Shown here piece by piece: positions 39,300 to 50,578 of a stretch of 64,000 nt of DNA; positions within the stretch are counted from its first letter, which is position 1; each line of letters opens with the position of its first letter. The position numbers were made by a program, and so were the translations under genes. The notes under the pieces were generated by a model. The model saw nothing but the letters and a program-made list of their open reading frames with translations, did no database searches and was not told the DNA's origin. The DNA comes from Orthonyx spaldingii (lineage: Eukaryota; Chordata; Aves; Passeriformes; Orthonychidae): NCBI GenBank assembly GCA_013397795.1, contig VZTJ01000624.1, forward strand, positions 290,809 through 354,808, in the 5' to 3' direction.

Positions 39300-39335
39300 G
39301 AAATGATTCTAAAACACATATTTTAGAATCATTTC
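39300..39335. repeat. Perfect 15 bp hairpin with a 6 nt loop
   Basis: The left arm GAAATGATTCTAAAA (39300-39314) is the exact reverse complement of 39321-39335, with the loop CACATA between. The stem is too short for a typical microRNA precursor. It is among the most regular inverted repeats in the window. Confidence 0.9.
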
Positions 39336-40149
39336 CATATTCCTGTTAAGACATTTCTTGCCAGAACAAGAGCCCAGGGTACTGGTAGAGCATTTTGCCA
39401 CCACTGTTCTTGCAATGTATCATTTGTGTCACTTTTAAACTCTTGTTTTGTTGGTCTCACTTTCTGGTTTAATGTACAGGCAAGAGTTTTTAAGGATGTG
39501 CGTGAACAGCGCTATCTTGAGCCTCTATTAATTTCAAGGTTGAATGTTCTGTGGAAATTTCTATTTAATGCCTGATGTTATTGTCTCCATTTTTTGTTTC
39601 AAAATGATGTTAGATCCATTCTCATTTATGAGCACACAAAGAGAAACCTGTCATCGCTTTTGAGAGATAAATCAATAAATTGAATGAATATGCATAGAAT
39701 TATCTGATAGTAGAGGAAAAAATGTATTTTAAGGAGAAATAAGAGGAAAGCTTTATTTTCTGCAGAAGTTAGTCTTGAAACTTGGCATTTTAAAAAGGTG
39801 TCCTATATCTTCACAAAACATTTATTTAACTTCCACTTAGTTAAGTGTTGCCATTCTTTTGCACTAGCTGGAGTAAGTGGTTACGGCACTGTGTAAATAA
39901 GGCTAATAAAATCAACATAAATAAGCTGAAGAGTTCTTCATTCAAAAAACTTAAGATATGCAACTTTCTAAAGCCATTTCTAATGATACTCTACTAACAG
40001 ATGGTAATTTCTGTTTATTTCTAGGTTCTTCCAGTTAGAACCATATATGTAGCCAGAAGAGCAATCCCACCCTCCATCTCCTTATTTCTTCTAGCAGTGT
40101 TCTCTAATTTAATTCAGTACAATTTTTTTTAAAGTAATTTTATCACAAA

Positions 40150-40720
40150 GGACTGCAACCGACTGTAACCAACTGCAGTCATTCCATCATATTGCAGCCC
40201 GTTTAGGTGACATTCAGCATCTGTGGAACTTGGACAGGCACTATTAGGAACTTGAAGTTGTAAAGTAAAAGGACCTATTTTTGTCCTATGTCTGCTGGTT
40301 TTTCGCACCATTGATGGTAGAGAGTCTATCAAACGGGTGATTGCAGCAGTTCAGAGTATTCAGCTTCACTTTGTCTGTGGTTCTCAAAGGGCTTGATCAG
40401 ATCCTAGTGTTTACTGGTTTGAACCTGGATTGTTTGCTGGTTTGGCACACGTGCAGTAGAAGTTTTTCTTGAATATGTGGTTCAGGATTTGTCCTAATAT
40501 TAAAAATCTGCATAATGAACTGTCACAAAGAAATGCTGGCTTTGTCAAGCTTGCACAGCTGTACTTTGCATCAGCCAAACAATAAAACAGTCCCTGTTGC
40601 CTGGTATTTATGTGCTGAGTGATGTCTGCCTGCCAATTAAGAGTGCTTGCAAAAACATATATGAGTGATGTGGTCATAAGTGGCTGCTGCAACTGGTGTT
40701 TAATGGAGCAGCCTCATGAA
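40150..40720. promoter_or_regulatory. Candidate conserved non-coding element
   Basis: About 570 bases of balanced, low-redundancy sequence sit in AT-rich surroundings. They retain several CpGs (for example near 40158, 40199, 40302 and 40334) and a perfect E-box CACGTG at 40448-40453. Retained CpGs outside transposons can indicate constraint, because methylated CpG decays quickly. Frames on both strands are interrupted and unlike known proteins. Function is inferred only. Confidence 0.22.
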
Positions 40721-42495
40721 AGAAAACACCCACCATTTCTCATATATGCACTGATAACATCTTTTTTCCTGAATAAATCTAGTACAGGGGCATGTGATTC
40801 TGTTTTAAGGTACAACTACCTTGCTTTAGCATGTACTCCCAAATCTCTAGCCTTGTTGGTTTCAAGGAAAATAAGGCTAAAAAAGTTCAAAATTAAATTA
40901 TCTCTTACTGATTTCTGGATCAAATTATTCATAAACCCAGAGGAGATTTGACTTTTCAGAGTTTTAGAAATTTATCAACTTTTACTGCATGGGAAATGAA
41001 GACAATATGGGGAGCAAGAGCACTGTCACTTTGTGTTCCGTTTTCACCAGGAGCCTTGTGGCACTTACTGTGAAAGACCTTTTTTATTGGTAAATAGAAG
41101 TACAAAGTCTGTAATTCTGTATTGAATATAGTGTGATGCAGTTTGCCGAGTGATTTTAACCACTGAATATAAAAATATTTTCCCAATTGTCATTTCACAG
41201 GGTAGAAAAAGAAGTCTGCAAGTTCAAGTACTCTTTTTTCTCCTATTTCATTTCACTAAAACTCAGAGGTAAGCTCTGTACTCTGCTGTTTTCCAGACTG
41301 TCAAGGAATTGTTCATCAAAAAATGTTTCAAAAACTAACATTAAAAATGACAGGAAAAAAAAAAAAAAAGCACTTTCTTTCAGTTATTTCTAGTTTTCTG
41401 TTGTCACTTGAATCTCTCTCTTGTATAGATGCTTCATTGTGCACAGCTGTTTTTCAGGCCCTGGTAAAAACAGTGGCAGAAAATAAAAATATTTGCCAGC
41501 TTTGCTTTAACAACAAAAGCTTTTACTTCTTTGTATTTATTCCATGTACACAAAAGTGTACAGGTCCATGCTACCTCCATCATAGGAATCTGGCACAGGC
41601 AACTGCTGTCAACTAGCAGCCAAGCATTTTGTGTAGACTACTACTACCGGTAACAGTTTTCATTGGCAGTGAATTTGTATCCAGTCCAAAGTCTGCCACT
41701 TTGCTCCTTATATTGCGGCCATTAACCCCATCCTCAGACTCCCAGCTCTTGTCAGTTAAGCATATTTACCAACATAGAAAACTAAACTCCTTTCATTTGT
41801 AGCAGATCAGCTCTGCCTAAAACTGCTTCACTTTTCTTATTCCTTCAAAGAGAAAGTCACTTGTTTTCTGTTGTTGTAGCTACTGAAAAGAGATTTGAAC
41901 ATGAGAATCACTTGTCCATATCAGCTCAGAACCTCAAGTTCTCTGATCTGCACAAAAATAGGTGAGGGAAAAACAAATTAAAAATTCCTTTTGGAACACA
42001 AAAACTCTTCAAACCATATTGATTCACTTTTGAGAATGAGAAGGAGTAATCTGTTATGATGAGACTGCTTTCTCCCTGTAGGATCAAACTTGAGACCTGG
42101 GCCCACATCTTGAAGTGTTGCCTCTACCCTGTGAAATCAAGCTCTGTAGATGTTTAGTGGAATTTTTGAAATACAGGAAACTTCTTTAAATTCTAAAAGT
42201 ATTCCTCTTTAAATTCCTATTCTTCCTCTTTAAAATGTACAATGATTACTGCATATCTCTCCAAGTGCCCTCTGTGGTTGAAAGTCTATTTCTGTAAAAT
42301 AGGGAGCATTGGTACAAGTTATTTCTGCACACTGGGATAAACTCAACGAGAGGCTCATCTCACCTGTTATTGTGACAGCACAGAAACCTCTTTCTTGTGA
42401 GAAAGAATCTATTTGTTTATATAAACTAAGATAAAGGTAGTGAAACTCTTATGAATCGAGGTGGCCAATTACTACGGGGGGCGTGCAGTCACAAG

Positions 42496-42529
42496 CCAAT
42501 CAGGTGGGAATCCATTTTGTATATAAAAG
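42496..42529 (+). promoter_or_regulatory. LTR U3 promoter: CCAAT box and TATA box
   Basis: CCAAT lies at 42496-42500 (within GCCAATCAGG) and TATATAAAAG at 42520-42529, a spacing normal for a retroviral U3 promoter. Transcription would start about 25-30 bases further on, near 42548-42555. Whether the promoter is still active is unknown. Confidence 0.7.
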
Positions 42530-42537
42530 CTGAATTT

Positions 42538-42547
42538 AATAAATAAA
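42538..42547 (+). terminator. LTR polyadenylation signal (overlapping AATAAA pair)
   Basis: AATAAA occurs at 42538-42543 and again at 42542-42547, directly after the TATA box and before the rest of R/U5. This compact order is known from avian alpharetroviral LTRs. Confidence 0.65.
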
Positions 42548-42613
42548 GAGATCTTTTATGACACTTGACCCTCACCTTCCCATGTTTCGACATCCGCTCG
42601 CTACGACAGTTAT

Positions 42614-45600
42614 TATTTTGGAAGGGATTATTTTTGTTACTGAGGCTGCATGACCATTCATAACAAGCATATATGAATGTCTTGAAATTCAGGAACGTTG
42701 TGAAGAAGAACATTCAGAAATAAACAGTTGTGAGCATGTATGGTGAATGGCAATTGCTTTCTCTGTGCTAATGAAGGATAACAAAACTCAGAAATCTAAG
42801 CTTATGTGTGAGCCTATTTACCCTGATTCCTGAAACCTGAGACTTATATTGCTAACATTTCTGAAGCCAGGACTTCATATCAAAGCAGTTCCTCATGGAC
42901 TTCAGGATGGGCAGAAAATTGTTCTCAGATATGCACTTTTCTTTTTTTTGCTTGAGTAAAAGAAAGAAAAAAATGTGTCCCTTCCAGCTCACCACAGACA
43001 AAACATCTTCAACAGATGTACTTTGCTCCTACATCACACCTCTTAGCTATTTGCTGCCCATGCTTTTATATTCACTGATTTTCCCAGCAACTTCTTCTTC
43101 AGGCAGAGGGCAGAGGGACCTTTAAACATCACGTCTCTTGAGGCATCAGCTCTTGACATCACTTATGTCCACAGTACCAAAAGAAGTCAAATTGGAGAAG
43201 CACAAAACTAAATGACAACTCTTTTTGAATAATCTGTTTAATTGTTTAAACTCACCTAGTTTGGAATTTCAGTTTCTAGTTTCCATTTCCCATAAGGGTT
43301 TGCTTCTCTATTATTTGTGACACTGAGGCACTAAGGGTTATGAGAAAGGATGAGTCAATTTACACCCCCATCTCAGGTTTCCTCCCCTCTCAATTGGCTC
43401 GTCCAATATAATTATGTATTAGGCAACTTTATGTGGGATTACAGATATCATTAACTCCTATGATTCCATGGCAAATATTTGCAAATCACAGAGAAACACA
43501 TATGTACTTTGATAATATGATACATAAGCCTGTTCTTGGTAATTCAGTATATACTAACATCCACAACACAAGTGAGTGATCTGACAGAGAGAATATATAC
43601 ATACATGCAGTCCTATTTTCAAGGTCACTTGCAGAGGAGCCCTTAATTAACCGCAATCACTGTGCTATAGACTTAAATATGTGTTTTACTTCAACTTTGA
43701 GTTCGTGAGATATTACCACTTATTAATATATTTATAGAATACTTCATGTGGGAAATTTCACCTCTGAAGCTTCTGTCTTTTGAGTAATGAAATACAGACC
43801 CAGGACTTTGTTACATGGAATTTGGTAACCCAGTTTCAAAAATGAATATTGCTTTAAAATACATTTACACAGTAATTTATCCCTTAATGTAAACATAATT
43901 TCACAGGATTTAGTCATTGATTACAATAATGTATTTCTTCCTATCAAAAATCCATGCATATTTTAAATCCACATATATCTTAAATGCATATGTATCCAAA
44001 CCTAAAAACAATGGAATTGTGTAAATTTTTTTCAATAAATTTTGTGTCTACAGAATTCAAACAATGTTAAACTCAGATTCCGAATTTACAATCTCTGGAC
44101 TGTAAAAAAATGTTATGAAAGGTTTTCATTATTGCAGAACACAAATGGCTAAGAAAGTAAATTATTTGTATATCCTCAAATCAGAATTATTAGTTAGGAA
44201 TGAATATTCAAAGCTGATCAGTTTGTCTTTCACAACTTAAAAATGCTGGTGATTAGCAATAGTGTTTTACAACACAGCTGACCCAAGAAAGCTGAAATGG
44301 CTTTCCTATTTCAAATTTCTTTGACATGGCTAAGAAGTTAACAGCATTGGTTGAAATGCAGAAAGTCCAGCTGAAGAGAAACTTGACATTTAACTCTTTC
44401 CCTTACATACTAGGTAGAAAAGATTGATTTTTTTCCACACTAGGGAAAATTTATAATAATGTTATTTGGTAATATCAACAGATTTTAATCTAGATAAAAT
44501 GTCAGACATAAAAAAATTTAAGAGATTTCATTGAAGTTTGCTGCAACAATTGAAAAAGCTAGATTTCCATTTGTGGAGTTGCTTAAAGGTTTTGAACATC
44601 CTGGATTTCTGTTCTATGTGCTGAGTCATGTCCTCGGGGGTGGCTCTGTCTCCCATATCATATTCATATGACCAGACTATTACTCACTAGAAATTATGGT
44701 GTAGAAGGATGTGTTCTGTGATGCCTTTTTTTCTACCACTGTGCGGGTAAAAAAAAATATAAGTTTTACTACTTATTAATTAGTTGGGTTCTGCACTTTG
44801 CTGGAGGACAAGAAATTATAGAAGATGGGCCACAAGTTGAAAAATATCACAATATTTTAAAGGGCATAGGATTATAATTCAGATTTTTAGGAAATGGTTC
44901 ACAAAACTTGTTGTGATATAATTAATGTGGTTGAATCTTTTGGCTTAATGTCTTATTCAGTAAAGACTTAGAAGACAGTATTCAACATCAGTTTTAAGCA
45001 GCAAACATGTCTTGTGCAGGAAGTATTAAAAATGCATCACCAAAAAATATTTCTTATATACTATACTTGACTACAATAGTAACCTGAGGAAGTAACTCAA
45101 AATCAAGTAATATCTTATGGATTGCTTTTATTTCCTGTCCCCAAACAGATGCTCCACTAAAAATTATTTCTTTGGAGGAATTGTGTTATATAAGCAGAGA
45201 ATAATTCAAATTTTCATTAGCTAGAGGAGACCCAGAAAATGAGTCTCTGTCCCTGTTGCTAGATAGATACTTTGGGTATGGGAAAATATTTGGGTCATGC
45301 TCCAGTGATTTCTGCAACTTTGGTGAAACTAAATAAAATAATAAGATAAAGCAAAATAGATTAAAACAATTAAAATAAAGAAAAAATAATAAAAATTAAG
45401 CACCATGAAGTCTGAAACATAAGTTTCTTTCCCTATATTCCCAATAGCTGTCCTGCTGACTTAGGACAGCTCAGATTGTATTTGGGGCTAGAAGCGGTCT
45501 GAGGAGATCTCTAGAACAGCATTCTTCTTAAAGGACTGGCAATTTATGAATCAAACCAGATTACTCAGGTTTTTGTCTCATTCAGTGTGGCCTTTTTTAG

Positions 45601-48600
45601 TCTGATCATGCAGCCAATATTTTGTTCATCTGGTTGTCACCAAAGTAATACATCTTGAATAAACAAAGTCCTCTGGGAGAGGGATGAGAAAATAAGGAAA
45701 TTATATGTCTCTCATGATCCTGGTAAGTTCCCTAATAACAAAACATCTGGATTTGGAGAAAATGGCGAGAACTGATAGCATAACTTCTTTCTTTTGCTAT
45801 ATTTCCAAGTCATACTAGCACAAGTTGTCCAAAACAGCTCTGGAAATCTTTGATCCTTTATCAGGTTTTGAGGAAAGATCCTGTAACTCCTCTGCCTTGG
45901 CTGTGCTCCACATAGGCCAGGATCTGCCCTGCTTGGTTTTTTCAAGTCTGGGTGATCCAAGGCTATGCACAGGAAGAGAGATGTTAGTGTCTGAGAAGTT
46001 AATGTCAAAATGCTTGTCAGTGACATCCTGGAGTGCCTTTGGATATATCTGTTTTCAAGGTGGTTCATTTTAGATCATAAAATTCAATTCACATAACAGT
46101 CTGCCTATGGCACCAAACTGTGAGGACAGGGCTTGTTCTTTGCTCATTGAACACCATTTTAGAATTTGAATAGCCTACAGGTGAAAGGAGAAAGTAATCA
46201 CAGGGCTGTCTACAGAACTGAGATTTTCAGTCCATTTTAGTGGATGTGTTTTAATGGAAGATTTGTAGCTAAATGCTTATCAAGATGTTTAACTTTGGGC
46301 ATTGATATTTAAAATGAATCTTCCAGGCCCAGAGCTGTTACCAAACTGAGCTATATACAATATTATCTCTTTGCTGAAGCGTTTCAGCACGAAAAAGAAC
46401 GGGTATGTTTCTGCAGGAGGAATGAAGCTGCAGTCCTGTTTTCCCGCAAAGAGAGGAAGATTCATAATGGGAAAGTTACATCTAAGGAATTTCTTTTAGA
46501 CAGCTGTCCATTTACAGCCGTTTAATATTAATTTTCCATGTGAAAATCTCAAAATTTTGGTTAATTAGGCTCTGGTTTATACAGATTATTCATATATGTT
46601 TTCTTCAGAAGCTGTTAAAAAATTCAGCAAAGAAAATGTGCTTTGGCTTTAGAGCTCAAAAGACTTGTGAAAAAGACTCTCCCTTTCTGCATCTTGCATA
46701 TAATGTAACATGTATATAGTACAAATATATATTATGTTGATTTATGCATACGCTAGAGTTTATAAATGAGTTTGCATACTAAGCCTCATTAAATGTCAGT
46801 GTTGTTGTACTCCTTCAATGAAGAAGCAAAAAAACCCCTAGATAATATTTATATTATTTATTGTAAGCATAAGAGTCTCAGGAATAATGTTGTAAATATA
46901 TAAAGGACTTCAGATCTGCCACAAACTCATGAGACTATGTGTAAATCACATACAGTTTTGACATCTTAGTTATCTGTTACTTGTTTTTCAAAAATCTTTG
47001 CTTGATGCAATTCAGAGGAGCTCAACTTTATGAATGAATATATTTTAATACTACTGTGATTACAGTCATTGGCAAACAAGCTGTTTTTGCAATAATGTCT
47101 TCACTTTCAAGTTTTTTGGTCTCAAATAATTTTTCAATTTTTGAGGTCTTTCTATTTCACTAAGGATATAGAAATGTTCAATAACTGCTTTGTTTCAGAA
47201 GAATACAACCTGAATATTTTATGTTTTTATGTCAAGAAAAAGAATGGAAAAAAATATTTTGAAAAACAGATTTTATTGCTAAAATGACAAAATGCCTAGT
47301 TTTAACAATTTTTTTCAGTAAAATATTGCTTATTTTTAATGTTAAGATCTTCTAACACAAACAGCCATCTCACTTGACCTCTTCTAGTAGAATTAGGCCT
47401 CTTTGACATCTAATTCAAAGAAAAAATTGAAAATATTCCATTCCTAAAATGTCAAAATGGAATTTTTAATCCCAGGGATTAGTAGGTGCTTCTAATGTCT
47501 CTTAATTTCTCAGAACATACAAGGAAAACTGACTGATTTTTGTACAACATTTGTGTTTCTATGGTGTTGTATTTTCAAAAGAAGAACTTTCCAGACAATA
47601 TTGCTCTCAGTGGCTCTGCACTTTGGGTACAAATCTTGTCTCTGGGCTGAACTGTCTGCAGTTCTTTTTGGGGTGAAAGGCAAAAGAATTTGTCCTTCTT
47701 GGCTTGTTCAGGCTTGCCTGCTATCAGTAGAACGGAGTATTGCTTGAAAGGTTGAGCCTGGTTAAGGAACAGTCTTTATGAAATCACAATTCTTTTTTTT
47801 GTCAGGAATATATAGCTGAGTGATAAAGAAGAGGCATGTCTCAAAATCTAAGAAAATTTTGATTTATTGTCAAATCTATGATAGGCATTAAGAAAGCCTA
47901 AAATAAGAGCTAGTTTGGTAGATTAAAAGAAATGTCTGGTTATGGACGGAAGTGGAATTTCATTCAATTGAAAATGCAGAAAGTTTAGTGTCTTACCATT
48001 CCAAATATTTTGTTTTATATATATAGGAATTGTGAAAAAGAATGCATTGTACACTGATGACATTTGCTGGGAAAAAGAGTTTGAAAAAGAAGATTATTTT
48101 CAGGTACACCTTTTCAAATTTGATAGACTTAAAGGATTTTGAGCTCCTTTAAGTGATGGATTAAACAAATTAGGAAGAAAAGGTGGGTACTTACAGACTA
48201 GAAGGGGAACATACCTTTGTAAATTATGCTGTGTGGTTTAGAAACCTTGAATAAGGTTATTAAAACTCTTTGGAACTAAGTTTAAGAGCAATTAAAAATA
48301 CAAATTGTGTTGTGAGATATATAAAATACTTCATTTTGGCAGATATTTAGTAACACCTGCTGTACTTAGAGCAGTTTCCATTAAAACTCTCTGTTTTCTC
48401 ATTATATCCCTAAAGGTGCAACCTTTGGAGTTGAATACTTGATCCTGTCTAAAAGATACTTTATCAATATCAATCATTTTTTTTATAATTACAAAGTTTT
48501 CCCCCTCTTCCCTAAATGTCTGGAGCAGGATAAACCGGCAACAATTTAGAGAAGGACTGCAATTGTTTTCATTAAATATGACCTTACCAAATAAAGGGGA

Positions 48601-50104
48601 AAATGGCATTAATTAATTAACTTTTCATTCTTTCTTAGTGTTCTGCAGTATTTTACCATTCATAATTCTGATATTTTATTGTTTGCATTGCCATCTGTAC
48701 CCCTTTTAATATATAACCTTCTTAAATTGTGGTTACTAAAGATGTACAGGTACTATTGAAGATGATTTGGCAGGATTAAGGTTAATCAACCAGCTCTTAT
48801 GGTAATGATTGTGCTAAGAATCCATCAAAGGAATTTCTTTTTTTAAAGTTGCATTGCAGTGTAGGCCAACATGGGGCTTTCGATCTGATTGGATTCAAGA
48901 ATCATTTCTTCTCAGCTTTTGGGTATATACTTAGCTTTTCAACTGTAGTATCTTGCCTTTTTATTTTCTTGTATATTTTTTGCATTTCTCCACTCGGCTG
49001 AGATTTTCTGAATACTAATATTGTCCAGTAAACTGCCTCTCTCTCTCTGTTCTTTTATTACATCTCTTAAATTGTTAATGAAAGTAATGATTACTTTCAG
49101 CCATTTGTCCATGCAGACCTCAACATGGCCTCACTCAGACCATTATTTTGACAGGTTCCTTCTCTGCTCTTTGAAATCAAATCTGGCACCCTAGAAGATA
49201 GTAATTAATAACACTGGGATAGTGCTGGTTAGTTGTTTACAAATTCTAAAGTAAACTTTATTTGACCTTACTCACTGATTATGCCCAGAAGAAACGCTCT
49301 TTTTTTTTTTTTCTCCCCTTTTCTTCTTTTTCTACTGTTCCTTCATGTAAAGTGCACTCAGACCACAATAGGCATTAAATATATTACCAACTTTAGACAT
49401 ACCTATTTAATCTGATGTTTATTAATACATATACAGCAGGAGCCAAATTATCTTATCTAGACACATTCTCAACAAAATATTATGTGAGATATAAATGCAT
49501 CCAAATTTCTTCATAATCTTCTTTGACCATTGTGTTTCTACAGTCTTTTCTTCCTGCAATTTTTGTTCTTTTTCACTTGCAAACCCTTTTGCTTCTTTGT
49601 CATTCTGATTTTATAAACATTTTCTGCTTACCATTCTCTAATAATTACTCTGGCTCTACGTTTAATTCCCAATGTTTTTGACTACTCCATTTTGGTTTTT
49701 AGATTCTGTTAATATGGCCATGATGATTTTTAAAAATTCTGATTTTTATTGTTCTTGTATTTGAAAAAATTTCTTAGCAGTTAATTTTTAATATAGATCC
49801 TTTCAATAAGATGCTGTATTTTACAGCCTGATTTCTATGAGACCTTGCCTATTGATTAACTGAATTTACTCAGCTTAATGGTCTTATTCTGTTGCTTTTG
49901 TGGTTTTTCTTTACTTTTTTTTTTTCTTAATTATGAACTTTACTTTCATCCAAATTGCCTTCTGTCCTTAAATCCTTATCAAGGTCCTGCATATTAGCTA
50001 GAACTGTATTTAAAGGAGCTCTTCATAAATCTTTGAAAAACTGTTGCTTTTGTTGCCATTGCCTGTGTGAAGGCTCATATACTGCAAATGTCATGAAGTT
50101 TGGT
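42614..50104. other. AT-rich non-coding block, no gene recognised
   Basis: No gene, RNA gene or transposon could be supported. A 9 bp-arm hairpin lies at 45446-45471. An A-rich low-complexity stretch runs at about 45330-45400. A frame of 118 codons on minus (45712-46068) is open but unlike any protein I know. A possible small exon at 48027-48103 is discussed as a finding and not accepted. A run of T lies near 49300-49312. Confidence 0.6.
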
Positions 50105-50578
50105 GTGAAGGCTCCTCAGCACAAAAGCGACCTGGACATACCAGAGAGAGACCAGCAAAGGGCAAAAGAGCAAAGTGACTGGAGAACCTTTACTTATGAA
50201 GAAAGATTGAGAGAGTTGGGACAGTTCACCCTGAAGAAACGGAGGCTCAAGGCAGACCTCATTAATGTATATAAACACCTGAATGGAGGGTGCAAAATGG
50301 ATGGAGCCAGGCTCAACAGTGGTGGCCACCATAAGGATGAGAGGCAAGAGGCACAGAAAGAAACATAGAAGGTTTTCTCTGAAAATCAGGAAACACTTTT
50401 TTCCTGTGAGGGTGACAGGAACAGGTTACCCAGGAAGGCTGTGAATTCTTCATCCATGTGGACATTCAAATGCCACCTGGACACAGACCTGGCCAACTGG
50501 CTCTGAATGACCCTGCTTGAGCAGTGTAGCTGGACCAGATGACCTCTAGACATTCCCTCCCAACATCAATCATTTTCA
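50105..50578 (+). mobile_element. CR1 LINE 3' fragment, plus strand
   Basis: About 470 bases correspond to the end of CR1 ORF2 plus the 3' UTR. The plus frame contains 'YEERLRELGQFTLKKRRLKADLINVYKHLNGGCKMDGARL' in two abutting parts (about 50197-50315). These are the segments that follow the RT domain in CR1. The 3' side carries the decayed CR1 ending 'TGACCCTGCTTGAGCAG...TGGACCAGATGACCT' (50508-50545) and stops near 50578. The family's terminal ATTCTATGAT repeat is largely lost. The copy is 5'-truncated, as most CR1 insertions are, and is not functional. Confidence 0.9.

Larger units (their letters stand above)
33093..42365. other. AT-rich non-coding block with one GC-rich island
   Basis: No gene is supported. 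The block holds the GC-rich island at 33985-34270, a 24 nt hairpin at 34939-34962, a 36 nt perfect hairpin at 39300-39335, and CNE-like segments at 36960-37290 and 40150-40720, each listed separately. A run of 15 A lies at 41355-41369. Open frames up to 110 codons carry no recognisable domains. Confidence 0.6.
42366..42613 (+). mobile_element. Solo LTR of an endogenous retrovirus with 5 bp target-site duplication
   Basis: The 238 bp body at 42371-42608 begins TGTGACAG and ends CTACGACA, so it has the TGT...ACA ends of a retroviral LTR. It is bounded on both sides by the exact 5 bp duplication GTTAT (42366-42370 and 42609-42613). Inside, in plus order, are a CCAAT box, a TATA box and two overlapping AATAAA signals, as expected of U3 then R. 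No gag, pol or env sequence lies within several kilobases, so this is a solo LTR left by recombination between the two LTRs of a provirus. The short length and AATAAA close behind the TATA box resemble compact avian LTRs of the alpharetrovirus type, although a 5 bp duplication is more usual in the ERVL/class III group. Family assignment is therefore open. Confidence 0.85.

Noticed and set aside
39300..39335. Hairpin as a microRNA precursor
   Set aside because: The total length of 36 nt with a 15 bp stem is well below the usual 60-80 nt precursor.
45712..46068. 118-codon minus-strand frame
   Set aside because: No domain, signal peptide or family resemblance and no splice context; length is within chance for a 64 kb window.
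48331..48609. 92-codon minus-strand frame
   Set aside because: The composition looked more protein-like than most, but I recognise no family and see no splice sites that connect it to another exon.
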